Source of the DNA: Labilithrix luteola
GTDB lineage: Bacteria; Myxococcota_A; Polyangia; Polyangiales; Polyangiaceae
Length of the DNA stretch: 64,000 nt
Direction: 5' to 3'
Assembly (NCBI RefSeq): GCF_001263205.1
Contig: NZ_CP012333.1
Span: forward strand, 5,871,001 to 5,935,000
The notes beneath the pieces are model-generated. The model saw nothing but the letters and a program-made list of their open reading frames with translations. It was not told the origin of the DNA and searched no databases. This document shows positions 50,150 through 58,357 of the stretch, piece after piece. Made by a program: the position numbers and the translations under genes. Positions within the stretch are counted from its first letter, which is position 1, and every line of letters begins with the position of its first letter.

Positions 50150-50626
50150 CTGTCTCCTCGAGTCCGATGCAACGGTGCGTCGAATCCGTCGAGCCCCAGG
50201 CTACGCGACTTCGAAGTCGTACCGGGCGAGGAGAATGTCCTTCCGGGACGAGTCGCATTCCTCGGCGAACCCTCGAGGGCCACGCTGTCGAGCGGCGGTC
50301 TACTCAGCAAGGCATCGTCGTTGGCGAGAGGTCGGTAGCTCTGGCGTGGCGACGCGAGGACGCGAGGACGCGAGGATATCCGGGGTACTCGCATAAGGCG
50401 TTTCGATCCTCGGTATTGTCAGTCGTTGGTTGACAGTCATAGCCAAGTATCGGGTCTTCGATTTGGCATCACGTACGCAGTCACCTGACGACACTGTGGG
50501 CCGCAGCTCATGCTGAGGCGGCTCGAATCGATCGCTCGAGCGTCATGATGGTGCCACGCAGCGCCGTTACGGTGCGCCCCCTCTCGCGTACTTCGTAATT
50601 GCTATTGCTCAGGTGGAGACTCCAAG
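50150..50626. other. 477-base region without a supported gene, with a short triplication
   Basis: The gap separates divergent genes and must contain promoters for both. Open frames here are short and lack ribosome-binding sites. One pattern stands out: GACGCGAG repeated exactly three times (50351-50374). A small inverted pair TGTCA (50417-50421) and TGACA (50431-50435) may be an operator, but I cannot assign it. The stretch from about 50400 to 50626 looks less GC-rich than its neighbours. Confidence 0.4.
50351..50374. repeat. Tandem octamer GACGCGAG, three exact copies
   Basis: GACGCGAG at 50351-50358, 50359-50366 and 50367-50374, immediately followed by GATATCCGG. It lies in the divergent gap upstream of the 1526-residue lipoprotein gene. 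Confidence 0.85.
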
Positions 50627-53600
50627 GTGACGTATTTCAAAGGCCGAATCGGCCCGGTGACGTTCTTGCCTTTCGTGGTGATGACCGCGTCGATCCTGCC
50701 CGGGTGTAGCGACGACAGCCACGGTGAGGTCAAAACGGTTTACCGGGACCGTACCGTGAACCTGCCCGGCCGCACCGAGAACGTGTCGTACGTGGACGAC
50801 CTCTCGGGCGACGAGGAGCTCAGCGCGCACATCATCCCGCCGCCGGACAACGCCGATGCCTTGTTCGCGCCGGTGCCGGCGCCGGTCGTGGAGGGCACCA
50901 CCGCGCGTGAGACCGAGCCGACGGTGATCAGCGACTTCTCCAAGTTCGCCGTGAACGACGACCTCACCATCACGCGCGGGAAGCTCAATCACACGCGCAA
51001 CGAGGCCATCATCAGCGCCGACTTCAAGCTCGGTCAGAGCCTGTCGATGGTGCCGCTGAACCGCTCCCAAGGACAGTTCACCTTCGAGCGCACCACGACC
51101 ACCGCCGACTACGCCATCGACCAGCACCACCAGAACATCATCCTCGCGGTCAACGCCGATCCATACGACGTGACGCAAGGCTGGAACATGGGGCTGATCA
51201 AGGCCGGCGGCCTCACCTACACGGGCTTCTCCGACGCCAACGAGCAGGCGGTGGTCGTCTACAAAGACGGGCGCGTCGACATCCTCGAGCAGGTGCCTCG
51301 CTTCACGCTGAAGCTCTATTCGAATGGCCAGTCGGCCGGCGCCCTCGGGGCGGTGCACTACTTCGACAACGCCTCCCAGACAAACAAGGTCTTCAGCCGC
51401 GGCACGTCCACGAAAGAGCTCTACTCCGCCGAGAGCTATCGCGGCACGGTGGACATGCGTGGCCGCAAGGGCGTGTTGATCCGCGCGGAGGCGAACGCGA
51501 TCAGCGTCGTCGAACGCGGCAATGGCCAGCCCAGCGTCCAGCTGCCTCCGCTCTCGGGCGAGGTGGTGGCCCGCGTCGACGACGTCGCCAACTACGTCAT
51601 TCCTGCCGGTCGCGCACTGCTCGTGGACGACGGTGCGTTTGCCGTCGGGGCTCGCATCGACATCCGCTACGAGACGGACGATCCGACCTGGAACGACGTG
51701 GACAGCGCCATCGGCGCCGGCTTCGGCCGTGGCCTGCTCGTAAAGGACGGCGCGCTCGGAAGCAACCAGGGCGAAGTCGCTGCGAGCAGCCGCACCGCCT
51801 TCGGCATTCGCGCGGACGGCAGCTTCTTCTTCCTCACGGTGGACAAGCCCGTCGGCTCGCAGACCGATGGCATCACCGAGACCAAGCTCGCGCAGCTGAT
51901 GATCGGCTACGGCGCTGTGCGCGCGGTCAACTTCGACGGCGGCGGATCCACCACGCTGGTCGGCCGTTTGCCTGGCGAACGCTACACGCACCTGCTCAAT
52001 GTGCCCTCCGACGGGCCCGAACGCGTTACCGCCACGAAGTGGGGCCTGGTGCTCGACGCGACGAAGGCGAGCTACGAGACCACGAACGTGGCCGTCTACC
52101 CGCGCGACATCACACTGCTCGCCGGCTCGACGTACCGTCGCTTCCGCGGCGTGGGCTATGACAGCCGTTCCTGGGAGGGCGGTGGTGAGGTCCCCGATTA
52201 CGGCATCAGCGACGCCTCACTCGGTCTGATCGACCCGCATACCGGAACCTTCCGCGCTGGCGACCAGAATGCCCAGGGCTACGTCGTCGTGCAGGTGGGC
52301 CAGAGCAAGGGCGTGGCTCGCGTGCGCGTCACGAACGAGATCGACGAGATCCGGTTCGACACGCAGGAGAAGGCCGTCGACAGCGGCGCCACCGTCACCT
52401 TGTCTCCGAAGCTGCTCAGCGGCGGCGCGGAGGTCGTCTATTCCGGTGGCGTCATCCAGTACAGCGTCGACAACAGCGCCGACTGCGCCCTCGACGCGCA
52501 GACCGCCACCGTTACCGCCGCGCACGTGCAGGGACGGAGCTGCACCATCACCGCCACCGCCGCGGGCAAGAGCACGCAGCTGAAGCTCAACATCGGCGTG
52601 GCGCCGATGATCGTCGCCGACTTCGAAGGCGACACGAGCATGTTCGTGGCCGCTGGCGCCCGCCAAAAGACGGTGAAACTCGAGAAGGTCACCGATCAGG
52701 TCTTCGCGGGCACTACCTCGATGAAACTGAGCTGGACGGCCGATCCCGGCCAGCCCGGCACGTTCGGCGCGTACCTGACCGATCCCAAGAAGGTCACCAA
52801 GCTCGTTGGCTATCCGAAGTACCTCGGCGTCAACGTCTACATTCCCGACGAGCTCGCCGGGAAGGTGTGGTGGGTGCGCGGCCTCATCAACGACGCCGAC
52901 GGTAAGAGCGTCACCATCAACTACAACAACGATGGCGACGCGCTGCCCGAGCGCGGCTGGCACTTCATGAAGGCGGAGATCCCCGGCGGTTATCGCGAGC
53001 CGTTCGTCTTCAACCAGCCGTTCCGCTTCCTGGTCCTCAAGACCGCCGAGCGCATCGACTCGAGCATCATCCTCGACAACTTCACCGCCATCTACAGCGA
53101 CAACACCGACCTGACGGGGCCGGGCGTGACCACGAGCCCCGCCGCGGACGCGGAGATCACCAGCGCGTCGCCGGTGATCTCGCTGCAGGTCAACGACACG
53201 TCCGGCGTGAAGTTCGACAGCGCCTACGTCGCGATCGACGGCGTCGACGTCTCCGGTCAGCTCACGAACAACGGCAAGGACCGCGTGGAATACGCGGCCA
53301 AGAGCCTCCGTGACGGCTGGCATCGCGTCGACTACCGCATCAGCGACGTCAACGGCAACGTCACCGCCGATGACTACCTCTTCTCCGTGAAGACCGGCGC
53401 GCCGCGTCTGTTCGTCGACAGCGAAGGCGTCACGTTCTACCCGGGCGGCACCTTCCAGCTGCCGATCCGTGTCGAAGGCGGCGCCGCGGCCTTCACCGAC
53501 CTGGGGCTGTCGCTCGACTACGACGCCACCAAGGCCGACATGACGGTGGTCGACGCCGACCTCCACGCCGCCAACGTCACGAGCCGCGTCGGTCACTGGG

Positions 53601-55207
53601 ACGGCCACTTCACCGGCTTCGGCCCCGGCACGAGCGTCGTTGCCTACCTGAAGCTGCACGTACGCGACTACGTCCAGAACACGGCCGTCTCGGTCGTGGT
53701 CAACGGAACGCTCGACGGCGCCACGTTCTATCATCCGGTGATCCGCAAGGAGGTCGGCAGCCGCTACCGCCTCATGACCCAGTGGGGCATCAGTGGCTCG
53801 GCGCTGCAGATGCTGGTGGTCGACCCGGTCGGCAAGCCCGCGCCTGGCGTGACGGTCGAGACCTTTACGTACAACAGCGCGAACGACACGATCGCGAACA
53901 TCACGGTCCTCGGCACCACGGACAGCGAGGGCAAGCTCACGGTGCCGCTGCCGAGCGTCACCAATTCGTCGACCGCGCTCTATCGCGCCTACGACGCCCA
54001 GGGCTCGTCGCTCATGACCCAGGTGCAAACCCTCGTCGAGCGGCTGACCCCGAGCCCGCGCTATCTCTACCTGACGCCGGGCCAGGACACGCGGAGCGTC
54101 AACGTCACCTGGTACACGTCTACCGACGTGACGGGCTCGCAGGTTCGCTTCGGCACCGGCTCGCTCGACCAGACGCGCGAAGGCACCTCGACCATCCTCC
54201 CGTTCTTCTACGGTACGGAGGCCGGCGTCGTGCGCGTCCACCACGTCACGCTCGACAACCTCGCGCCGGGGACGCAGTACCGCTACCAGGTGGGGGACGG
54301 CGCCGCCAACGTTGCCACCGAGCGACGCTTCACCACCGACGACGGCGACGACCAGGTGAATATCCATCTGTTCGGCGACACCCAGACGCTCTCGGACACC
54401 AACGTCTTCAACGGCAACGGCTTGGTCACCGAGCTTTACCGGAAGATGCAGGCGCAGCTCCCGAAGGGCGACCTCATCATGCACGCGGGTGACGTCACCG
54501 ACGACCTCACCGACTACCGCCTCGTGCGTCTCTTCCTCGAGGCGATGGAGGGCGAGGACATGATGGACTCGCGGCTCTTCGTGACGGCCGAGGGCAACCA
54601 CGAAGTCCTCAACGAGGGCGCGGACAAGTTCGCCGCGATGTTCCCCTATCCGCAGCGCAACAGCGGAGTTGCCTCGCCGCTCGACAAAGCGGTCTACAGC
54701 TTCGATTACGGTAATGCGCATGTCGCGGTCATCAGCAGCGAGCTCGCCGACGAAGGCGACTGGACGAAGATGATGACGTGGCTGCTGGCCGACATGACGG
54801 CATCCACCAAGACGTGGAAGCTCGTCATGCTCCATCGCCCGCCGTACAACGGGAATCCCGAGTCGGGTAACGGCCGCGTGATGAAGTACCTCCCGCAGGT
54901 CGTCGACGAGGCGGGCATCGACCTCGTCATCTCCGGCCACGATCATATGTATTCGCGCAGCCTCCCGCTGCTGTCGGGACAACCGAACCCCGCAGGCGCC
55001 ACGTACCTGATCGCCGGCTCGGACTCGGCGAAGTACTACGACAACAACGGCACCGGCATCGCGCGCTTCGCCGACGTGCTCTTCGACGACAACGTCAACA
55101 CCTACACCACGCTTCAGATCCGTGGCGGCCAGCTCAATGTGCTGACCCGCACGTTGAACGGCACCGTGGTCGACGACACCGTGCTCTCGCCCCGCTCGGC
55201 ACGCTGA
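50627..55207 (+). CDS. Large lipoprotein: phosphodiester glycosidase domain plus purple-acid-phosphatase-type metallophosphoesterase
   Basis: A 1526-residue surface protein; GTG 50627, signal peptide VVMTASILPGC with a lipobox Cys. After a linker (KTVYRDRTVNLPG) come: (1) a phosphodiester glycosidase/NAGPA domain, about residues 90-470, with FNRxxxDYAIDQHHQN-type start, TAFGIRADGSFFF, AVNFDGGGSTTLV (the family signature); (2) Ig-like and cohesin-like beta domains, about 480-1090; (3) a fibronectin-type cap, about 1140-1235, VNVTWYTSTDVTGSQVRFG ... LAPGTQYRYQVG; (4) a metallophosphoesterase, about 1240-1500, with HLFGDTQT, IMHAGDVTDD, TAEGNHEVL, VMLHRPPYNG and VISGHDHMYSRS. All five metal motifs are intact. 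The NAGPA domain uncovers sugar phosphodiesters, and the phosphatase could then remove phosphate: a two-step machine for a surface or environmental phospho-glycan. That combination is inference. Confidence 0.9.
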   Translation: MTYFKGRIGPVTFLPFVVMTASILPGCSDDSHGEVKTVYRDRTVNLPGRTENVSYVDDLSGDEELSAHIIPPPDNADALFAPVPAPVVEGTTARETEPTVISDFSKFAVNDDLTITRGKLNHTRNEAIISADFKLGQSLSMVPLNRSQGQFTFERTTTTADYAIDQHHQNIILAVNADPYDVTQGWNMGLIKAGGLTYTGFSDANEQAVVVYKDGRVDILEQVPRFTLKLYSNGQSAGALGAVHYFDNASQTNKVFSRGTSTKELYSAESYRGTVDMRGRKGVLIRAEANAISVVERGNGQPSVQLPPLSGEVVARVDDVANYVIPAGRALLVDDGAFAVGARIDIRYETDDPTWNDVDSAIGAGFGRGLLVKDGALGSNQGEVAASSRTAFGIRADGSFFFLTVDKPVGSQTDGITETKLAQLMIGYGAVRAVNFDGGGSTTLVGRLPGERYTHLLNVPSDGPERVTATKWGLVLDATKASYETTNVAVYPRDITLLAGSTYRRFRGVGYDSRSWEGGGEVPDYGISDASLGLIDPHTGTFRAGDQNAQGYVVVQVGQSKGVARVRVTNEIDEIRFDTQEKAVDSGATVTLSPKLLSGGAEVVYSGGVIQYSVDNSADCALDAQTATVTAAHVQGRSCTITATAAGKSTQLKLNIGVAPMIVADFEGDTSMFVAAGARQKTVKLEKVTDQVFAGTTSMKLSWTADPGQPGTFGAYLTDPKKVTKLVGYPKYLGVNVYIPDELAGKVWWVRGLINDADGKSVTINYNNDGDALPERGWHFMKAEIPGGYREPFVFNQPFRFLVLKTAERIDSSIILDNFTAIYSDNTDLTGPGVTTSPAADAEITSASPVISLQVNDTSGVKFDSAYVAIDGVDVSGQLTNNGKDRVEYAAKSLRDGWHRVDYRISDVNGNVTADDYLFSVKTGAPRLFVDSEGVTFYPGGTFQLPIRVEGGAAAFTDLGLSLDYDATKADMTVVDADLHAANVTSRVGHWDGHFTGFGPGTSVVAYLKLHVRDYVQNTAVSVVVNGTLDGATFYHPVIRKEVGSRYRLMTQWGISGSALQMLVVDPVGKPAPGVTVETFTYNSANDTIANITVLGTTDSEGKLTVPLPSVTNSSTALYRAYDAQGSSLMTQVQTLVERLTPSPRYLYLTPGQDTRSVNVTWYTSTDVTGSQVRFGTGSLDQTREGTSTILPFFYGTEAGVVRVHHVTLDNLAPGTQYRYQVGDGAANVATERRFTTDDGDDQVNIHLFGDTQTLSDTNVFNGNGLVTELYRKMQAQLPKGDLIMHAGDVTDDLTDYRLVRLFLEAMEGEDMMDSRLFVTAEGNHEVLNEGADKFAAMFPYPQRNSGVASPLDKAVYSFDYGNAHVAVISSELADEGDWTKMMTWLLADMTASTKTWKLVMLHRPPYNGNPESGNGRVMKYLPQVVDEAGIDLVISGHDHMYSRSLPLLSGQPNPAGATYLIAGSDSAKYYDNNGTGIARFADVLFDDNVNTYTTLQIRGGQLNVLTRTLNGTVVDDTVLSPRSAR

Positions 55208-55218
55208 GGAGAACGAAC

Positions 55219-56022
55219 GTGAAGTTGCTCAACTATGGAATGCCTCTCGCCGCCTGCATGGCGCTGCTCGTCGGTTGTGGCGGCAGCGATGATCCGCAGG
55301 ACGAGATCCACTACGAAGACCGTGTGGTCGAGGTGCCGGGCGAAGTGGTGACGAACCGAGTCGAATACATGCCGATCGACGGCTTCGTACTCGGGTTCTG
55401 GACCATGGATACCGACGCGAACTGCACGGGCCCATGCCTGAACGATCACTCGGCGTACGGCAATTCGCTCTACCTGGGCGACATGGCCTTCGCGCCGGTC
55501 ACGCAGGCGCCTACGCAAGCCGGCGACGGCGCCGTCGACGAGATGCTGCACCTCGACGGTAACGTCCAGGCCAGCACGATCGACGGTTCGGTGTTGAACG
55601 ACACGCTCGTCGGCGAGCGCTTCAGTGTGCTCCTCCGCGCGCGCACCCAGGCCGACGAGCTCCACACGTTGTTCTCGCTCGGCACGGCGTCATCGACGGC
55701 GCTGAACGTGCAGCTCTCGCGTCACTCGCTGCTCGTGGAGCTCCCGCGGCAGCAGAAGAGGCTGCTCGTCCCGCTGAGCGACGCCTCCACGTGGCAGGAG
55801 ATCCAGCTCGCCTCCGACGGCGAGCGGGTGACCCTCCAGGTCGGCTGCACCCAGGTCGCCTCGTTCGACCGCGCGCCTGGTCAGCCAATCCTGAGCAACG
55901 CTGCGACGGGTGTCATGGTCGGCGCCCGCTGGGGCGAGCCCGCGAGCGACGCCTTCACCGGCGACGTGGACCTGGTGCGCGTGAGCCGCCAGTCCGAAGC
56001 CAACCTGTTCTGCTCGAAGTAG
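55219..56022 (+). CDS. LamG-like (concanavalin-fold) lipoprotein
   Basis: A 267-residue lipoprotein starting at GTG 55219, 11 bases after the large gene's stop, so in the same operon. Lipobox LLVGC. Its post-lipobox segment EIHYEDRVVEVPGEVVTNRV mirrors KTVYRDRTVNLPGRTENVSY in the partner, an unusual shared feature. The domain (about residues 50-265) is of the laminin-G/concanavalin type: FVLGFWTMDTDANC, FSVLLRARTQADEL, SASTWQEIQLASDGERV-type strands and GDVDLVRVSR at the end. It probably binds carbohydrate and could present the substrate to the partner enzyme. Two Cys pairs are present. A strong hairpin follows. Confidence 0.82.
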   Translation: MKLLNYGMPLAACMALLVGCGGSDDPQDEIHYEDRVVEVPGEVVTNRVEYMPIDGFVLGFWTMDTDANCTGPCLNDHSAYGNSLYLGDMAFAPVTQAPTQAGDGAVDEMLHLDGNVQASTIDGSVLNDTLVGERFSVLLRARTQADELHTLFSLGTASSTALNVQLSRHSLLVELPRQQKRLLVPLSDASTWQEIQLASDGERVTLQVGCTQVASFDRAPGQPILSNAATGVMVGARWGEPASDAFTGDVDLVRVSRQSEANLFCSK

Positions 56023-56032
56023 CCAAATGAGA

Positions 56033-56066
56033 ACGCGGGCGACGGGAGTTCTCCTGTCGCCCGCGT
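56033..56066 (+). terminator. Long hairpin after the LamG-like gene
   Basis: ACGCGGGCGACGGGAG (56033-56048) pairs with CTCCTGTCGCCCGCGT (56051-56066) over 16 positions with one G-T wobble; the tip is necessarily frayed because only two bases separate the arms. No T run follows. It starts 10 bases after the stop and also lies near the convergent gene's stop at 56085, so it may serve both. Confidence 0.65.
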
Positions 56067-56084
56067 CGTCGCTAAGAAGCGCGA

Positions 56085-56597
56085 TTACCGCGCGTGATAC
56101 GTCGTCGAGCGCCGGTCACCCTTCTTCGAGAGCTGTCCGGATTCCAAAGCTGCGTCCACGACGCGCTTGAGCTCGCTCTTCTCCCACCCGAGCTCCGTGC
56201 GGATATCTTCTGCGCGAAGCCCTTCTTTGCGTCCGCGCACGACCTCGAGGAGCTCCTCGAGCATCGGATCGGTCTCCTCTTCCTCCGCCTCCTCGGTCTC
56301 CTCTTCCTCGGTTGCCTCAGGCTCCTTGCGCGACGCCTTCTTTGACGGCTTCGGAGCGCGCTCGGCTTCGGCGGGCTTCGCGACGGGGGCGGCTTCCGCC
56401 AGTTCCATCTCGCTTTCGGTGCTCTTTTCGGCCGTCGCCGACTTCTCGGCGGGGCTGACCTTGGGCCCCAGCGCGGCCACCCTCTGCCAGTAGTCGTTCT
56501 TCTTCTTGGCGAGCTCTTGCTCGAGCCGCTCGATGTCTGCGTTGAGGAGTGCGAGTGCCTTGCGTTCTTTGCTCAGACGGCTGTCTTCGAGATACAT
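56085..56597 (-). CDS. Coiled-coil and winged-helix-like protein, function unknown
   Basis: A 170-residue protein; ATG 56597 preferred, because extension to TTG 56636 adds unstructured residues. The N-terminal 50 residues form a coiled coil (LSKERKALALLNADIERLEQ, EQELAKKKNDYWQRV). The middle is Lys/Glu/Ala/Pro-rich and disordered (EEEETEEAEEEETDPM). The C-terminal 60 residues (about 110-170) resemble a winged-helix module: GLRAEDIRTELGWEKSELKR, then LESGQLSKKGDRRSTTYH. This could bind DNA. It is divergent from the MoxR operon, 160 bases away; a regulator of that operon is conceivable but unproven. Confidence 0.65.
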   Translation of the reverse strand: MYLEDSRLSKERKALALLNADIERLEQELAKKKNDYWQRVAALGPKVSPAEKSATAEKSTESEMELAEAAPVAKPAEAERAPKPSKKASRKEPEATEEEETEEAEEEETDPMLEELLEVVRGRKEGLRAEDIRTELGWEKSELKRVVDAALESGQLSKKGDRRSTTYHAR

Positions 56598-56757
56598 GCG
56601 TGGCTTCGTGCTAGTCGGGCTGGCGTCCCTTCGCAACGGATTGACGCGGCGTCACTGAGAACAGGCCATTGGGGACGAAGCGCGCCTTCGCGTCTCCTGC
56701 CTCCCCGACGTTCCTCCGTCGATTGGGGCGAGCGCGGCCCCATGCTATCCATGGCGC

Positions 56758-57930
56758 GTGTCCAACCTCAGTGCTGCCGTCACGAGGGTAAAGCGCTCGA
56801 TCGCCGAAGCGTGCCGCGGTCTCGTCGACCGTCAGTCCATCGTCGAACTCGTCGTGCTGTGTGCGGTCGCGAAGGAGCACCTGCTCGTCGTCGGTCCCCC
56901 AGGAACGGCAAAGAGCGAAGCGGTTCGCAGGATCGCCCGTCGTCTCGACGGCGTGTACTTCGAATACCTCCTGGGCCGCTTCACCGAGCCGTCGGAGCTC
57001 TTTGGCCCCGTCGACCTGCGAAAACTGAAGGAAGGCATCGTCGAGACCTCGACGGCAGGCATGCTGCCGGAAGCCGAAGTCGCTTTCCTGGACGAGGTCT
57101 TTCTCGGCTCCACGGCGATTCTCAACACGCTGCTCGGGATCCTGAACGAGCGTATGTTCCGTCGCGGACACACGACGTTGTCGTGTCCCATGCGGGTCTG
57201 CGTCGGGGCCGCGAACCGCCTGCCGGACGACGAACAGCTCTCCGCATTTGCGGATCGATTTCTCGCCCGCGTGTTCGTGGCGCCGGTGGAAGATGCGGTG
57301 CTCGAGGACCTGCTCGAGGCCGGGTGGAGCGGAGAAGCTGTCGCTCCACGCGACGACGGTGAAACGAACGTGGGCGGCGAGCCAACGTCGATGGCGGACG
57401 TCGACGCGCTCTCCCGCGCAGCATTCGCGATGAACCTCACGAACGTGCGCCCGGCTCTCGCCCGCGCCGTGCGGACACTTCGCGCGGCTGGCATCGAGTG
57501 GAGCGATCGTAGAGTCGTGAGAGTCCAGCGTCTGGTCGCGGCTGCAGCGGTGCTTGCGGGGCGATCGGAAGCCACGGACGCAGACTTGTGGCCGCTCGTC
57601 TTCGCTCTGCCGACGGAGGAGGCCCAGCGCGTCGGTCGCGATGCGCTCCGCGACTTGCTCGTGCGTTCCGAGAACGTGAGCCTTCTCGCCGCCGCCGCCG
57701 AAGGGTCGCTTTCTCCGCCTGCACGCTCTGCCTTGCTGCTGAAAGACGCCGCCGCGACGTTCGCCGCGCGCCCGACGGCAACCGAAGGCGAGGGGGCATG
57801 GCGTCTCCAAGTCGAAGCCATCGCGCGCGAAATCGACGCCACGTTCACGACGGCGACGATGCCCGAAGAGATTTCCCACCTTCGTTCGCGAGTCGTCGCT
57901 GTCCTCGGGGAGCGACCTTTACTCGGGTGA
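56758..57930 (+). CDS. MoxR/RavA-type AAA+ ATPase of a beta-propeller ternary system
   Basis: A 390-residue AAA+ ATPase, first gene of a four-gene operon. Start GTG 56758. Walker A GPPGTAKSE (46-54), Walker B VAFLDEVF (108-115), sensor 1 in VCVGAANRLPDD, arginine-finger region SAFADRFLARVFV. The N-terminus (SIAEACRGLVDRQSIVELVV) is the usual MoxR start, and the C-terminal lid (about 200-390) is helical (LSRAAFAMNLTNVRPALARA). MoxR ATPases act as chaperone motors with vWA partners, and here a vWA-like protein is encoded two genes downstream. It is shorter than RavA (about 500), lacking its extra domain. The operon genes overlap or are separated by seven bases. Confidence 0.9.
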   Translation: MSNLSAAVTRVKRSIAEACRGLVDRQSIVELVVLCAVAKEHLLVVGPPGTAKSEAVRRIARRLDGVYFEYLLGRFTEPSELFGPVDLRKLKEGIVETSTAGMLPEAEVAFLDEVFLGSTAILNTLLGILNERMFRRGHTTLSCPMRVCVGAANRLPDDEQLSAFADRFLARVFVAPVEDAVLEDLLEAGWSGEAVAPRDDGETNVGGEPTSMADVDALSRAAFAMNLTNVRPALARAVRTLRAAGIEWSDRRVVRVQRLVAAAAVLAGRSEATDADLWPLVFALPTEEAQRVGRDALRDLLVRSENVSLLAAAAEGSLSPPARSALLLKDAAATFAARPTATEGEGAWRLQVEAIAREIDATFTTATMPEEISHLRSRVVAVLGERPLLG

Positions 57931-57937
57931 GCTGCCC

Positions 57938-58357
57938 ATGGTGGCGTTCGTGCCCCGCGATGTACCCCTCGAACCTCGAGCGGTGTTTGGATTCGGCGAC
58001 GTCGCTCGTTCGCTCGCCGAGCGTCTGCTTGCACGCGACGACGCAGCGCTCGCGACGCTCCGTGGCCTGAGCTGGGCCGACGGATTGCTGGTTCTCGGGC
58101 CGACGGTGGATCTGCCTTGGGCCGACGGCGTGTCGTATTTGGGCCAAGACCCCCAAGCTCCGCGGCTTCTTCTTCCGACGCAAGTTCGTCCAGACGTGCC
58201 GCTCGACGCGTTCGAACGCGCTCTCGTGCGTCAGGCCGGGAACATCGAGCCGCCGCTTGCCGTCCTATCGAACCCACCCCGCCTCGTGTCCGTCGTGTCC
58301 GCGCGCAGCATCGCACGCTCTCGACTCGTCGCCTGGCTCGCCGAGTGGGCGTCATGA
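57938..58357 (+). CDS. Small bpX5-like protein of the MoxR/beta-propeller operon
   Basis: A 139-residue soluble protein starting at ATG 57938, seven bases after the ATPase stop. It has no signal peptide, membrane segment or enzymatic motif. It reads MVAFVPRDVPLEPRAVFGFG, with Pro-bounded strands and a helical C-terminus (RSIARSRLVAWLAEW). Its size and position between a MoxR ATPase and a vWA-type protein match the small bpX5 component in described MoxR-vWA-beta-propeller ternary systems. The name is assigned by context and general character; a profile search is needed to confirm. Its stop overlaps the next start (ATGA). Confidence 0.6.
   Translation: MVAFVPRDVPLEPRAVFGFGDVARSLAERLLARDDAALATLRGLSWADGLLVLGPTVDLPWADGVSYLGQDPQAPRLLLPTQVRPDVPLDAFERALVRQAGNIEPPLAVLSNPPRLVSVVSARSIARSRLVAWLAEWAS

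Noticed and set aside
50417..50435. TTGACA at 50430-50435 as a sigma-70 promoter
   Set aside because: No suitable -10 element lies at 16-18 bases from it; I cannot support a promoter there.
52217..54982. A 921-codon open frame on the minus strand
   Set aside because: It is antisense to the phosphodiester-glycosidase/phosphatase gene, rich in Arg/Asp/Val from complementary GC codons, with no motif. The same reasoning excludes the long antisense frames at 5211-6812 and 6942-8669.
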